NCBI GenBank assembly: GCA_017983675.1
Contig: JAGOAZ010000010.1
Location: forward strand, 35,166 to 99,165
DNA: 64,000 nucleotides
Direction of reading: 5' to 3'
Origin: Fluviicola sp.
GTDB taxonomy: Bacteria; Bacteroidota; Bacteroidia; Flavobacteriales_D; Crocinitomicaceae
Shown here one piece after another: positions 1 to 7,821 of this stretch (its first letter is position 1; each line of letters starts with the position of its first letter). The position numbers and the translations under genes are program-made. The notes beneath the pieces are model-generated. The model saw only the letters and a list, made by a program, of their open reading frames with translations. It was not told where the DNA came from and made no database searches.

Positions 1-36
1 CGATTCTTTTCCAAATATTTTTTTAATCCAACTCAT
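1..36 (-). CDS. Start of an unidentified gene (partial, runs off the window)
   Basis: An ATG at 36 on the minus strand opens a frame reading MSWIKKIFGKES to the window edge. It lies two bases after the stop of the SpmA/SpmB-like gene, the close packing typical of this operon. Twelve residues are too few to identify the product; the basic, aromatic start resembles many cytosolic proteins. Inferred only from the start codon and spacing. Confidence 0.45.
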   Translation of the reverse strand, partial: MSWIKKIFGKES

Positions 37-38
37 GG

Positions 39-1271
39 TTATTTAAAAAATAAATAGGCTATCAAGATTGCTGCAATTGCTCCAATTAAATCGCAAAAAA
101 GTCCAGCAGATGCTGCATAACGCGATTTTGAAATTCCGACTGAACCGAAATAAATGGACAACACATAAAAAGTTGTTTCCGTACTTCCTTGAAAAGTAGC
201 AGAAAGGTTACTAACAAACGAATCAGGTCCAAACAATGCCATATTCTCGACCATTATTCCCCTTGCACCTGAACCGGAAAAAGGTTTCATTAAAATAACA
301 GGTAAGGCATCAATAAATTCAGTAGTCATTATGCCCATTTGAAGCAACAAGAATTTTATTCCGTTCATCAAATCAGTTAACGCACCACATGAACGAAACA
401 GCGCAACTGCACATAACATGGCAACCAAATAGGGAAGAATGTTTATCGCCACTTGAAAGCCGCCTTTTGCACCCTCAATAAAGGATTCATATGCTTGAAT
501 CTTTGAACGAATTGCTTTATAAATGAAAAAAGAAATAAATGCAAAAATAATAGTGGAACTTAAAATGCGAGAAATCGTGTCGATTTGATCAGGATGTGTT
601 TTTAAATACCACAATAACCCAACAATTAATAGGGTCAAGGTCCCAATGTATAAAATAATTGTTTTTTGAAACAAGTTAATCCGTTGGCGTATTGCGACAA
701 AAATCAAACCACCTAAGGTTGCAAAATAAGTCGTCAATAAGATGGGAATAAAAACCGATGTGGGATTAGTCGAATTTCCAGCAGAACGTGCGGCTAGAAT
801 TGAAACAGGAATAATAGTTAGACCAGAAGCATTTAATACCAAAAACATGATTTGTGCATTCGAAGCAGTGTCTTTTTTTGGGTTTAATTCTTGTAAATGT
901 TGCATTGCGCGCAATCCTGCAGGTGTTGCTGCATTGTCCAAACCAAGCATGTTTGCTGAAAAATTCAACATGATACTTCCCATGGCTGGGTGATTTTTCG
1001 GGATTTCAGGGAAAAGTTTTGAGAATAGCGGATAAACAACACGTGACATACTATTCACAGCTCCGCTGTCTTCTCCAATTTTCATTAAACCCATCCACAA
1101 GGTTAAAATACCCGTCATGTACAAAGCTAATTCAAAAGCAGCTTTTGCAGCTTCGAAAAAGGAGTCCAACATTTGTTGTAAAATGAAGGTGTCCTGCCAA
1201 AAAATGAGTTTTGAAAAGCCCATTATTAGTGCAGTGATAAACATTCCGATCCAAACGCGATTTAATACCAT
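39..1271 (-). CDS. SpmA/SpmB fusion, nucleoside-recognition (gate) domain membrane protein
   Basis: A 410-residue polytopic membrane protein joining the two halves that are separate SpmA and SpmB in Bacillus. The N-terminal half has the SpmA-type stretch NMLGLDNAATPAGLRAM (about residues 108-124). The C-terminal half has the SpmB-type stretch GSTETTFYVLSIYFG (about residues 363-377). About eight to ten hydrophobic helices are evident. In firmicutes these proteins affect spore core dehydration; in non-sporing Bacteroidota the fusion is common but its substrate is unknown, so a transport role is only inferred. It is last of three co-directional genes, 17 bases after the amidotransferase. The family call is firm, the function is not. 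Confidence 0.9.
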   Translation of the reverse strand: MVLNRVWIGMFITALIMGFSKLIFWQDTFILQQMLDSFFEAAKAAFELALYMTGILTLWMGLMKIGEDSGAVNSMSRVVYPLFSKLFPEIPKNHPAMGSIMLNFSANMLGLDNAATPAGLRAMQHLQELNPKKDTASNAQIMFLVLNASGLTIIPVSILAARSAGNSTNPTSVFIPILLTTYFATLGGLIFVAIRQRINLFQKTIILYIGTLTLLIVGLLWYLKTHPDQIDTISRILSSTIIFAFISFFIYKAIRSKIQAYESFIEGAKGGFQVAINILPYLVAMLCAVALFRSCGALTDLMNGIKFLLLQMGIMTTEFIDALPVILMKPFSGSGARGIMVENMALFGPDSFVSNLSATFQGSTETTFYVLSIYFGSVGISKSRYAASAGLFCDLIGAIAAILIAYLFFK

Positions 1272-1288
1272 AAATCAAAAGTCGTAAA

Positions 1289-1867
1289 TTATTCGTGATT
1301 TAAACGTGCATGTTGTTGACAGATATGAACAAAGTTTTCAATAATCACACGACCATGATTTCCTGAAACTTCAGGATGGAATTGAACTCCATACAAAGAT
1401 TTCGTTTGGTGCATCATCGCTTCATTGACACAAGCATCAGAAACAGCAACATGAATGAAGTTGGCTGGTATAGAAATAGCTTCGCAGTGATCTTCCATCA
1501 ATTCAATTTCACTCGGCAACTTATCAAAAAGCGCACAATCTCCTAGCACTTCAACTGTTTGCCAATCGCGGTCTTCACGAATTCTACTCGCTAGCGCACC
1601 ATAGGTTAATCCAAGTATTTGATGACCAAAACAAATCCCTAAAACAGGTTTGTCCGTTACTTTCAACCACGAAAAAAGTGCCAAAAAGGGTTCAGGATCT
1701 TTCTCTGTAATCAGAATAGGCGCGCCAGAAATAATGAAACCTAGCGCTGACGAAAACGAACTGAAATCAAAATCATACATACCAACAACCTGTACATCTT
1801 CGAATTCATCGACACAACTTTCGATAAAAGGCGTTTTGGAACTCCCGCAATCAATTACTGTTATCAT
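1289..1867 (-). CDS. Class I glutamine amidotransferase domain protein (GuaA-N-like)
   Basis: A 192-residue stand-alone class I glutamine amidotransferase. The nucleophile elbow GICFGHQ puts Cys at residue 79, and QFHPEVSG supplies His164 and Glu166, so the triad looks complete. It resembles the amidotransferase half of GMP synthase but carries no synthetase domain, so the ammonia acceptor is unknown; archaeal-type GMP synthase subunit A or a general glutaminase are alternatives. Its ATG overlaps the TGA of the upstream Sua5-family gene in an ATGA (1864-1867), implying translational coupling. Confidence 0.85.
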   Translation of the reverse strand: MITVIDCGSSKTPFIESCVDEFEDVQVVGMYDFDFSSFSSALGFIISGAPILITEKDPEPFLALFSWLKVTDKPVLGICFGHQILGLTYGALASRIREDRDWQTVEVLGDCALFDKLPSEIELMEDHCEAISIPANFIHVAVSDACVNEAMMHQTKSLYGVQFHPEVSGNHGRVIIENFVHICQQHARLNHE

Positions 1868-2481
1868 AGCTCAATTTTTCCAATTCCTTGACGAATAATT
1901 TCTGGTTGACCTTGTGTACAATCCACAATGGTTGATGCTTCCAGATGTCCCATTCCACCATCAATTATGAACGAAATCTCGTCATCATAGCGTTCGTATA
2001 TTGCAGCAGGATCAACAAAGTAATCGGTAATTTCATCTTCGTCATCATGAAGAGATGTTACCGCTAATGGATTCCCAAGTTCAGCGACAAGTGCTGCAAC
2101 AATTTTATTATCAGGAATTCGGATTCCAATTTCTTTTTTTGAAACATCAAAAATTTTGGACACTTCATTTGTTGCTTCCAGCACAAAAGTAAAAGGTCCC
2201 GGTAGATTTTGTTTCAGTATTCGAAATATCACACGGTCTAATTGCTTCACATAATCCGCTACTTGGCTAAGATCTTCACAAATAATAGAGAAGTTTGCTT
2301 TGTTGAGTTTTAGCGATTTAAATTTTGCCAAGTTGGCCAATCCTTTTTTATGTTTCATGTCACAAGCCACGGCATAGACCGTATCGGTAGGAATAATGAT
2401 AATTTCTCCCTTACGTAATTCAGTAATCGCTTGCTGAATTAAACGTTGGTCAATATTATTTGGATTGATTTCAATAAACAT
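1864..2481 (-). CDS. L-threonylcarbamoyladenylate synthase (Sua5/YciO/YrdC family)
   Basis: A 205-residue protein of the Sua5/YrdC fold, which makes threonylcarbamoyl-AMP from threonine, bicarbonate and ATP for t6A modification of ANN-decoding tRNAs. The family signature PTDTVYAVACD lies near residues 31-41, followed by the KxR-type stretch around LAKFKSLKLNK and the SLHDDEDEI segment. The length fits YrdC/YciO rather than the longer Sua5 with its extra C-terminal domain. YciO-type paralogs exist, so the exact activity is not certain. It is the first gene of the operon with the amidotransferase and the SpmA/SpmB fusion. Confidence 0.88.
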   Translation of the reverse strand: MFIEINPNNIDQRLIQQAITELRKGEIIIIPTDTVYAVACDMKHKKGLANLAKFKSLKLNKANFSIICEDLSQVADYVKQLDRVIFRILKQNLPGPFTFVLEATNEVSKIFDVSKKEIGIRIPDNKIVAALVAELGNPLAVTSLHDDEDEITDYFVDPAAIYERYDDEISFIIDGGMGHLEASTIVDCTQGQPEIIRQGIGKIEL

Positions 2482-2594
2482 AATGCTTGTTTTGATTCGT
2501 TTGCAAGATACATAATCCGTAACTTTATCAAATCAAAAAATGATGATTTTTTGATTTATTCGAACAAAGCATTTATTTCATTGTTTTTTACGTT

Positions 2595-3095
2595 ATGAAG
2601 ATAATCCATTCCTTTTCATTCATTTGCTTGAGCTTTTTACTGTTCAGCTTTCTGTTAGTTACGGAAGCTGAAAAAACAGCTTTTTACAAAGTATTGAGTA
2701 GTAGTAAGGAAGAAACGATAGTCAATTACAGAAAAAAACTAGCAGTAAACCTAACTTCATACGATGCAAAAGCTTATCATGCCTCTTTAATCATGAAAGA
2801 AGCCAAATTTGCCATTAGTCCTTTTACAAAACTGGAACGATTTAACAAAGGAAAAGAGTTGCTTGAATCAGTCATTGCACTCAATAAAAATAATCCTGAA
2901 TACCGTTTTTTAAGGCTAATGGTACAAGAAAATGCACCTAGTATGTTGGGATATAACAACGAACTTCAGCAAGATGCTCAGCTAATCATCAAGCAATACG
3001 ATGACTTATCAGAAGCAGTTAAAACGGTGATTATTAATTACTCACGCACTTCCGAAAAATTACCCTATTCAAAAATCAAACTACTTTCAAAATAA
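2595..3095 (+). CDS. Secreted protein of unknown function
   Basis: A 166-residue protein with a hydrophobic N-terminal segment (residues 5-22), probably a signal peptide, then a mostly helical body. The stretch NNPEYRFLRLMVQENAPSML (about residues 97-116) is the kind of conserved core seen in small flavobacterial proteins of this type, but I know no named family. No cysteines or catalytic motif stand out. It stands alone, divergent from the Sua5 operon and 275 bases before the kinase operon. Confidence 0.75.
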   Translation: MKIIHSFSFICLSFLLFSFLLVTEAEKTAFYKVLSSSKEETIVNYRKKLAVNLTSYDAKAYHASLIMKEAKFAISPFTKLERFNKGKELLESVIALNKNNPEYRFLRLMVQENAPSMLGYNNELQQDAQLIIKQYDDLSEAVKTVIINYSRTSEKLPYSKIKLLSK

Positions 3096-3181
3096 AGTTC
3101 ATTAGTTTACAATTAACCAATTGTCCAATTTTCATTTTTTCAAATAAAATCGTATATTCGTTTCACACTTTAAACTAAAAG

Positions 3182-3197
3182 TCGGGACAAGTCTCGA
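3182..3197. repeat. Small inverted repeat downstream of the 2595-3095 gene
   Basis: CGGGAC and GTCTCG flank only two bases, a short palindrome-like element. It has no following T run, so it is not a convincing terminator; it may be a cruciform or binding site. Confidence 0.3.
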
Positions 3198-3221
3198 TCT
3201 AAGTTAAACGAAAACATACTT

Positions 3222-3229
3222 TAACTTTG
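3222..3229 (+). promoter_or_regulatory. Candidate promoter -7 box of the kinase operon
   Basis: TAACTTTG matches the Bacteroidota -7 consensus TAnnTTTG exactly. Transcription would begin near 3235, giving a leader of about 135 bases before the first kinase. A good -33 TTTG is not visible at the usual distance, so confidence is moderate. Confidence 0.45.
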
Positions 3230-3260
3230 GAAACGAAAACATTTCATACTGGTTTGATTA

Positions 3261-3292
3261 ACTTCTTTGTGCAAGAAGTGTTTTTGTTTTTT
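3261..3292 (+). terminator. Terminator-like hairpin in the kinase-operon leader (possible attenuator)
   Basis: ACTTCTT (3261-3267) pairs with AAGAAGT (3273-3279) around a five-base loop, followed by a T-rich tract (3281-3292). It lies downstream of the candidate promoter and upstream of the first kinase start. It is either a weak intrinsic terminator controlling read-through into the operon or the true end of the upstream transcript. Confidence 0.4.
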
Positions 3293-3370
3293 CAATTTTC
3301 TTTTCTGGTTTATACAAATTGCATCGGAGCAATTTATCGAATGAATATTCAATATTTTAAATACGTTTAG

Positions 3371-4696
3371 ATGTTTAAAAAAGCTATTCGTGCGTATTTT
3401 TATAAAATGGCGAAAGTTCATTTGAATCGTTCGAACTATTCGAATGATTTGGATTTTTATCGCGATGTTACTTTTATCAAAAGTATCATCATCATCCATC
3501 CATATACTATTTTACCAACAGTTTTAGGCGTAAATTATGGGTTTCGAATTGGGAGTATGTCAATTGTTTTTTGGGCTTCGTTTACGTATTTAATATTAAT
3601 CTTAATATCACTCCCATCTCGTTTAACTATTTTTCAACGGAAATTATTTTTAACATTCGGCATTTACAACTTTGGTTTTCAATTAATGCTTGTTACAGGA
3701 ATGGATGCTTCTGGAATTTTGTATTGGACAATTGGGAACATCATGGCTTCGCTATTTTTTAAGAGCAACAACTATTTGTTGATTTTTGTATTAAACAGTT
3801 GCATGTCAATTGTTATAGGTATGATTATCTATTTTAAAAGTTCATCGCCTTATTTCTCTCAAGGTTTAAGTATCGCGGATTGGTTGTTGATTTCAGCGAA
3901 CAACATTTTCCTAAGTGCTATAATAGCTGTTTTATTCACTGAACTAGTTCGAAGTTTACATCAAATCATAGTCAAACAGCGTTTATTAAAGATAAATTAT
4001 GAAAACAATGTACAATCACTTAAAAAATCAAATATTTCTCTCGTTTCTAAAAACAAAGAATTAGAACAAATGGCCTATGTGATTTCACATGATTTACAGG
4101 AACCCATCCGTATGATTGTTAGTTTTCTTGGTCGATTAATTGAGAAATACAAACCACAATTAACCACTAGCAACAAGCAATTGATTTATGACAGTATTTC
4201 AAAAGCAACTAAAATGAAAAATATTGTCAATGATTTGTTGGAATTATCAATAATGGATATCGAAAATCAAACAAAAGAAGTGATACAACTGGAAAAGCTC
4301 ACCCATCAATTATTTATTCAAAAGGATATAGAACACATTCCATCATTAGAAATAAAAGAAAACAAATCATTGTATTCGTATGAAAAACCAATTAGAAAAA
4401 TGATCGATAATTTAATCGATAATTCAATCTCAAAAAACAAATCTACTGCAAATATTAACATCTCGATATCATGTATTTCATCAAATGGCTATTGGGTTAT
4501 CGCTTACCAAGATAATGCATTCCTTTTTGAAAGCGCTGCTAAAGAAGATTTTAGTGTGCTTAATTCCGATCACTTCTTAGAAGAATTTGGATTAGATTTA
4601 ACAATAAGTAAATTGTTAATTGACCAACTTAATGGTGATTTATGGGTTACAACTGTGAACCAACAATTAATAATTTCATTTAAAATACCAATTTAA
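3371..4696 (+). CDS. Six-helix membrane histidine kinase homologue with degenerate ATPase domain
   Basis: 441 residues: about six membrane helices (roughly 36-195), a coiled linker (205-232), a HisKA-type helix pair with phospho-acceptor His240 in VISHDLQEPIR, then a HATPase-like domain. The N box (DNLIDNS, Asn351) remains, but the G1 box that should read DxGxG is DNAFLF (Asp381 kept, both glycines lost). The G2 glycine cluster is reduced to EFGLDLTIS. It is therefore unlikely to bind ATP productively and would need phosphorylation by a partner. It is a close paralog of the next two genes, sharing motifs such as GILYWTIGNI, and is the first gene of the operon, five bases before the second kinase. 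Domain assignment is firm; loss of activity is inferred. Confidence 0.88.
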   Translation: MFKKAIRAYFYKMAKVHLNRSNYSNDLDFYRDVTFIKSIIIIHPYTILPTVLGVNYGFRIGSMSIVFWASFTYLILILISLPSRLTIFQRKLFLTFGIYNFGFQLMLVTGMDASGILYWTIGNIMASLFFKSNNYLLIFVLNSCMSIVIGMIIYFKSSSPYFSQGLSIADWLLISANNIFLSAIIAVLFTELVRSLHQIIVKQRLLKINYENNVQSLKKSNISLVSKNKELEQMAYVISHDLQEPIRMIVSFLGRLIEKYKPQLTTSNKQLIYDSISKATKMKNIVNDLLELSIMDIENQTKEVIQLEKLTHQLFIQKDIEHIPSLEIKENKSLYSYEKPIRKMIDNLIDNSISKNKSTANINISISCISSNGYWVIAYQDNAFLFESAAKEDFSVLNSDHFLEEFGLDLTISKLLIDQLNGDLWVTTVNQQLIISFKIPI

Positions 4697-4701
4697 ATTA
4701 G

Positions 4702-6066
4702 ATGAGATTTTTCGGTAATTATTTAGAGAAAAAGAATCTTGAATTAATCAATCGTTCTGATTATGTAACAGATTTGACCTATTTAAAAGACGTCATTTTT
4801 ATTAAAAGTCTGGTATATGTTTATTCCTTATTCATTTTAGTATTAATTCCAGGTATTTTTTATGGGATTTATATTCATAATTATTGGGTTGTTTTTTGGG
4901 ATGTATTAACCTATTTGTCCGTTCTTTTTCTGACTTATCCAACAAAAATTAAATTAAATGTTCGAAAATGGATTTTTGTTTCAGTCATTTACTTGCTTGG
5001 TTTCCAGTTGTTGATGCAATTAGGAATGGATGGAGCTGGAATACTTTTTTGGATAATCGGCAACATTTCAAGTTCGCTGTTATTCAATCAAATACAATTG
5101 ATTTATCTTGTGTTAGTCAACGCAATTGGATTTTCAATTATTGCACTTGTCATATATATTGGTGACTTACCGCCGACGTTTTCGACCAGTTTGAGTTTGG
5201 AAGATTGGATATTGATTTCAATCCATAATATTTATCTGAGTATTATCATTTCCGCTATCATGAATGAACTGCTGAAAATTTTGGAACGCGTATTAGATAA
5301 AGAAAAAAAACTACAACGCGCTATTTTAAATTCCGCAACAAAAACGGAACAATCCATACAGTTGTTTTTAGCAAAAAACACAAAATTAGAACAGATCGCA
5401 TTTGTAACTGCAAAAGACATCAAACCTCCTTTGAAACAAGTTTCCAAAGATATTGGTTTGTTGAACAAGCAATTAGCGACGTTTATTGATGATAAGGCAG
5501 ACAAATACCTGTTTTTTGCAGCTGAAGGTGCTATGAAATTGGAGAAACTCATAGCTGGAATGGACAAATTATCTAAAATTGACAAACATGTTGTTACTCT
5601 TGATTCTGTCAATATAAAACTAATTTCAACACAAGTAATTGACAACTATTTGAATGAAAAACAATCCTTCGATTACAAGCTTGATTTGGATTGTGATGAA
5701 ATTATAACAGATGCGTATTTGATAAAAAAACTGTTTGATTTAATAATCGATAATAGCGTTCAATTCAAAAACACAGAAATTCAACTTTTATTAAGTGTTC
5801 GTATTAAACGTTTAATTGATGATAAATGGCAACTTTCAATTACTGATAATGGCATAGGAATTGAAAAGCAACATCACAACAGGATATTTCAACTCTATCA
5901 ACGTCTTGATAATAATTCCTCCACCAATAGAAGTGGAGTAGGTTTAGCATTAGCAAAAAGAATTGTAAATAAATTGAACGGTGAAATTTGGGTAGAATCT
6001 CATTTAAACGTCGGAACTACCGTTATCATTTCATTACCTATTAATACTACTTATGAATTGGATTAA
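4702..6066 (+). CDS. Six-helix membrane kinase homologue lacking the phospho-acceptor histidine
   Basis: 454 residues with the same layout as its neighbours: six membrane helices (about 33-195), linker, dimerisation helices, HATPase. The H-box position reads FVTAKDIKPPLK, with Lys238 where its paralogs have His in SHDLQEP; the codon is AAA. The ATPase domain looks intact: N box IIDNS (Asn352), G1 DNGIGI (Asp383), G2 RSGVGLALAK (from residue 411). It could still bind ATP and phosphorylate a partner's histidine or act as a regulator, but it cannot autophosphorylate in the usual way. The start lies five bases after the first kinase; the end overlaps the third by 14 bases. Confidence 0.9.
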   Translation: MRFFGNYLEKKNLELINRSDYVTDLTYLKDVIFIKSLVYVYSLFILVLIPGIFYGIYIHNYWVVFWDVLTYLSVLFLTYPTKIKLNVRKWIFVSVIYLLGFQLLMQLGMDGAGILFWIIGNISSSLLFNQIQLIYLVLVNAIGFSIIALVIYIGDLPPTFSTSLSLEDWILISIHNIYLSIIISAIMNELLKILERVLDKEKKLQRAILNSATKTEQSIQLFLAKNTKLEQIAFVTAKDIKPPLKQVSKDIGLLNKQLATFIDDKADKYLFFAAEGAMKLEKLIAGMDKLSKIDKHVVTLDSVNIKLISTQVIDNYLNEKQSFDYKLDLDCDEIITDAYLIKKLFDLIIDNSVQFKNTEIQLLLSVRIKRLIDDKWQLSITDNGIGIEKQHHNRIFQLYQRLDNNSSTNRSGVGLALAKRIVNKLNGEIWVESHLNVGTTVIISLPINTTYELD

Positions 6067-7384
6067 ACGCTATGAGCAATTTATGCTAAAAAAAATCATG
6101 CCAGTTCACAAATCAATTTCTGATTTAGAGAATTTGCGGAATGAGATTTTTTTCAAATGTTTGTTATATATTTCCCCATTTGGATTATTCGTTTTAATTC
6201 CAGGAACTATAAATGCAATTTATTTGCATCAATTTAATGTAATTATTTATAGTGCATTGACATATATCATCATGTTTATGATTACGATTCCTTCAAAAAT
6301 GAGGATCAATGTTAAAAAAACGATTTTCACGCTTGCAATATATAATTTAGGATTCCAACTTTTGTTTAGAGAGGATTTTTTTGTTTTAGGAATATTATAC
6401 TGGACAATTGCTAACATCAGTATTTCTTTATTGTACTCCAAAAAAACAACTATAATTATCTCATTGTTAAACGCATTTATTTGTTTATTAATCGGTTTTT
6501 TAATTGCAACCAATCAATTGAATTCACTAACCATCGATTTAAAAAATTGGGTAATCATTTCGATAAACATGTTGTTTTTAAACATCATCATTTCAATCTT
6601 AATTAATCAACTGATTCAGAATTTACAAAATGTTATTTATAAAGAAATTGACACCGGTAAAAACTTAAAAAACTCTATTCATTTATTACAAGCAAAAAAT
6701 GAAGAATTGGAACACATGACCTATGTAGCTTCGCACGATTTACAAGAGCCACTTCGTATGGTAACCAGTTTTTTGACACAATTGGACAAGAAATACAAGG
6801 AACAATTGGATCAACGAGGAAAACAATACATTCATTTTGCAATGGATGGTGCGAAAAAAATGCGCAATGTCATGTTAGAAATCCTTGCTTTTTCAAAAAT
6901 AGGTATGATCGACGGCCAACAAGAAGACATCAATATAAATGAATTAGTCGAAGAAGTACTATGGATGAATAGAAAATTAATTCAAGAAAATAATAGTCAA
7001 ATTGTGGTTGATCAATTCCCGATTATACTAGGTCACAAAATACTATTGCGAACGCTGTTTACGAATTTAATTAGCAATGCCGTCAAATACAAATCAAATG
7101 CCCGCATTTCTATAATAAAAGTAGCTTACCGGGATGAAGAGAACGACCATGTTTTTAAAATCAGTGACAATGGAATTGGAATTCAACCTGAAAAAACAGA
7201 ACAAATATTCCTCTTGTTTAATCGTGGTGATTTGAATAACAACCAAATACAAGGAAGTGGTATTGGTTTGGCTATTTGTAAAAAAATAACCGTATTAATG
7301 AATGGGGAAATAAGTGTCACATCTGTATATAATGAAGGTTGTACATTTATTGTACGATTACCAAAAACAATAACAGTTAATTAA
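6053..7384 (+). CDS. Six-helix membrane sensor histidine kinase (complete)
   Basis: 443 residues with about six membrane helices (33-190), a linker, and a full kinase core. His228 lies in YVASHDLQEPLRM, the N box has Asn342 (LISNAVKY), G1 is SDNGIGI (Asp372) and G2 GSGIGLAICK (from 401). It is the only one of the three paralogs with every catalytic motif. The SHDLQEPLRM form of the H box is typical of phytochrome-like/NtrY-like HisKA kinases that pair with Rcp1-type regulators, and such a regulator follows five bases later. The membrane region has no named sensory domain, so the signal is unknown. Confidence 0.92.
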   Translation: MNWIKRYEQFMLKKIMPVHKSISDLENLRNEIFFKCLLYISPFGLFVLIPGTINAIYLHQFNVIIYSALTYIIMFMITIPSKMRINVKKTIFTLAIYNLGFQLLFREDFFVLGILYWTIANISISLLYSKKTTIIISLLNAFICLLIGFLIATNQLNSLTIDLKNWVIISINMLFLNIIISILINQLIQNLQNVIYKEIDTGKNLKNSIHLLQAKNEELEHMTYVASHDLQEPLRMVTSFLTQLDKKYKEQLDQRGKQYIHFAMDGAKKMRNVMLEILAFSKIGMIDGQQEDININELVEEVLWMNRKLIQENNSQIVVDQFPIILGHKILLRTLFTNLISNAVKYKSNARISIIKVAYRDEENDHVFKISDNGIGIQPEKTEQIFLLFNRGDLNNNQIQGSGIGLAICKKITVLMNGEISVTSVYNEGCTFIVRLPKTITVN

Positions 7385-7389
7385 ATTTT

Positions 7390-7821
7390 ATGCAATCGAT
7401 TCACATTTTATTAATTGAGGATAACGAAGGAGATGTGTTACTTACTAAAGAACTTTTAGAAGATTATCGAATAAGGAATACCTTATCAGTCACGCATGAT
7501 GGGTATGAAACTATTGAGTTTCTTAACCAATGTTTGAAAGTTAAAAACATTTTATTACCAGACTTGATACTGTTGGATATTAATTTACCACGAATCAATG
7601 GTATGGAGGTACTTACGTATTTAAAAGGAAATGAGCATTTGAAGCACATTCCGGTTTTTATGCTTTCAACTTCTGCGACTGAAATTGATATGCAAGGAGC
7701 GAACGATCGTCAAGCAAGTGGGTTTTTAACGAAACCATTAACATTCGATAGCTTCACATTAGCAATTATTAATCATACTAACTTTTACTTTCAACTATTA
7801 AAAAATAAACATGGCGTTTGA
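7390..7821 (+). CDS. Single-domain response regulator (Rcp1-like)
   Basis: 143 residues forming one receiver domain and no output domain. Acidic residues EDNEGD (10-15), phospho-acceptor Asp63 in LILLDINLP, Ser/Thr in MLSTSA and Lys in FLTKPLTF complete the active site. The EDNEGD-VLLTKELLED opening is characteristic of Rcp1-type regulators that serve bacteriophytochrome-like kinases. It probably receives phosphate from the complete kinase just upstream and passes it on or acts by protein binding. It overlaps the following gene by 11 bases. Confidence 0.93.
   Translation: MQSIHILLIEDNEGDVLLTKELLEDYRIRNTLSVTHDGYETIEFLNQCLKVKNILLPDLILLDINLPRINGMEVLTYLKGNEHLKHIPVFMLSTSATEIDMQGANDRQASGFLTKPLTFDSFTLAIINHTNFYFQLLKNKHGV

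Noticed and set aside
5232..5645. 137-codon open frame antisense to the second kinase
   Set aside because: Shadow of a gene with clear kinase motifs on the plus strand.
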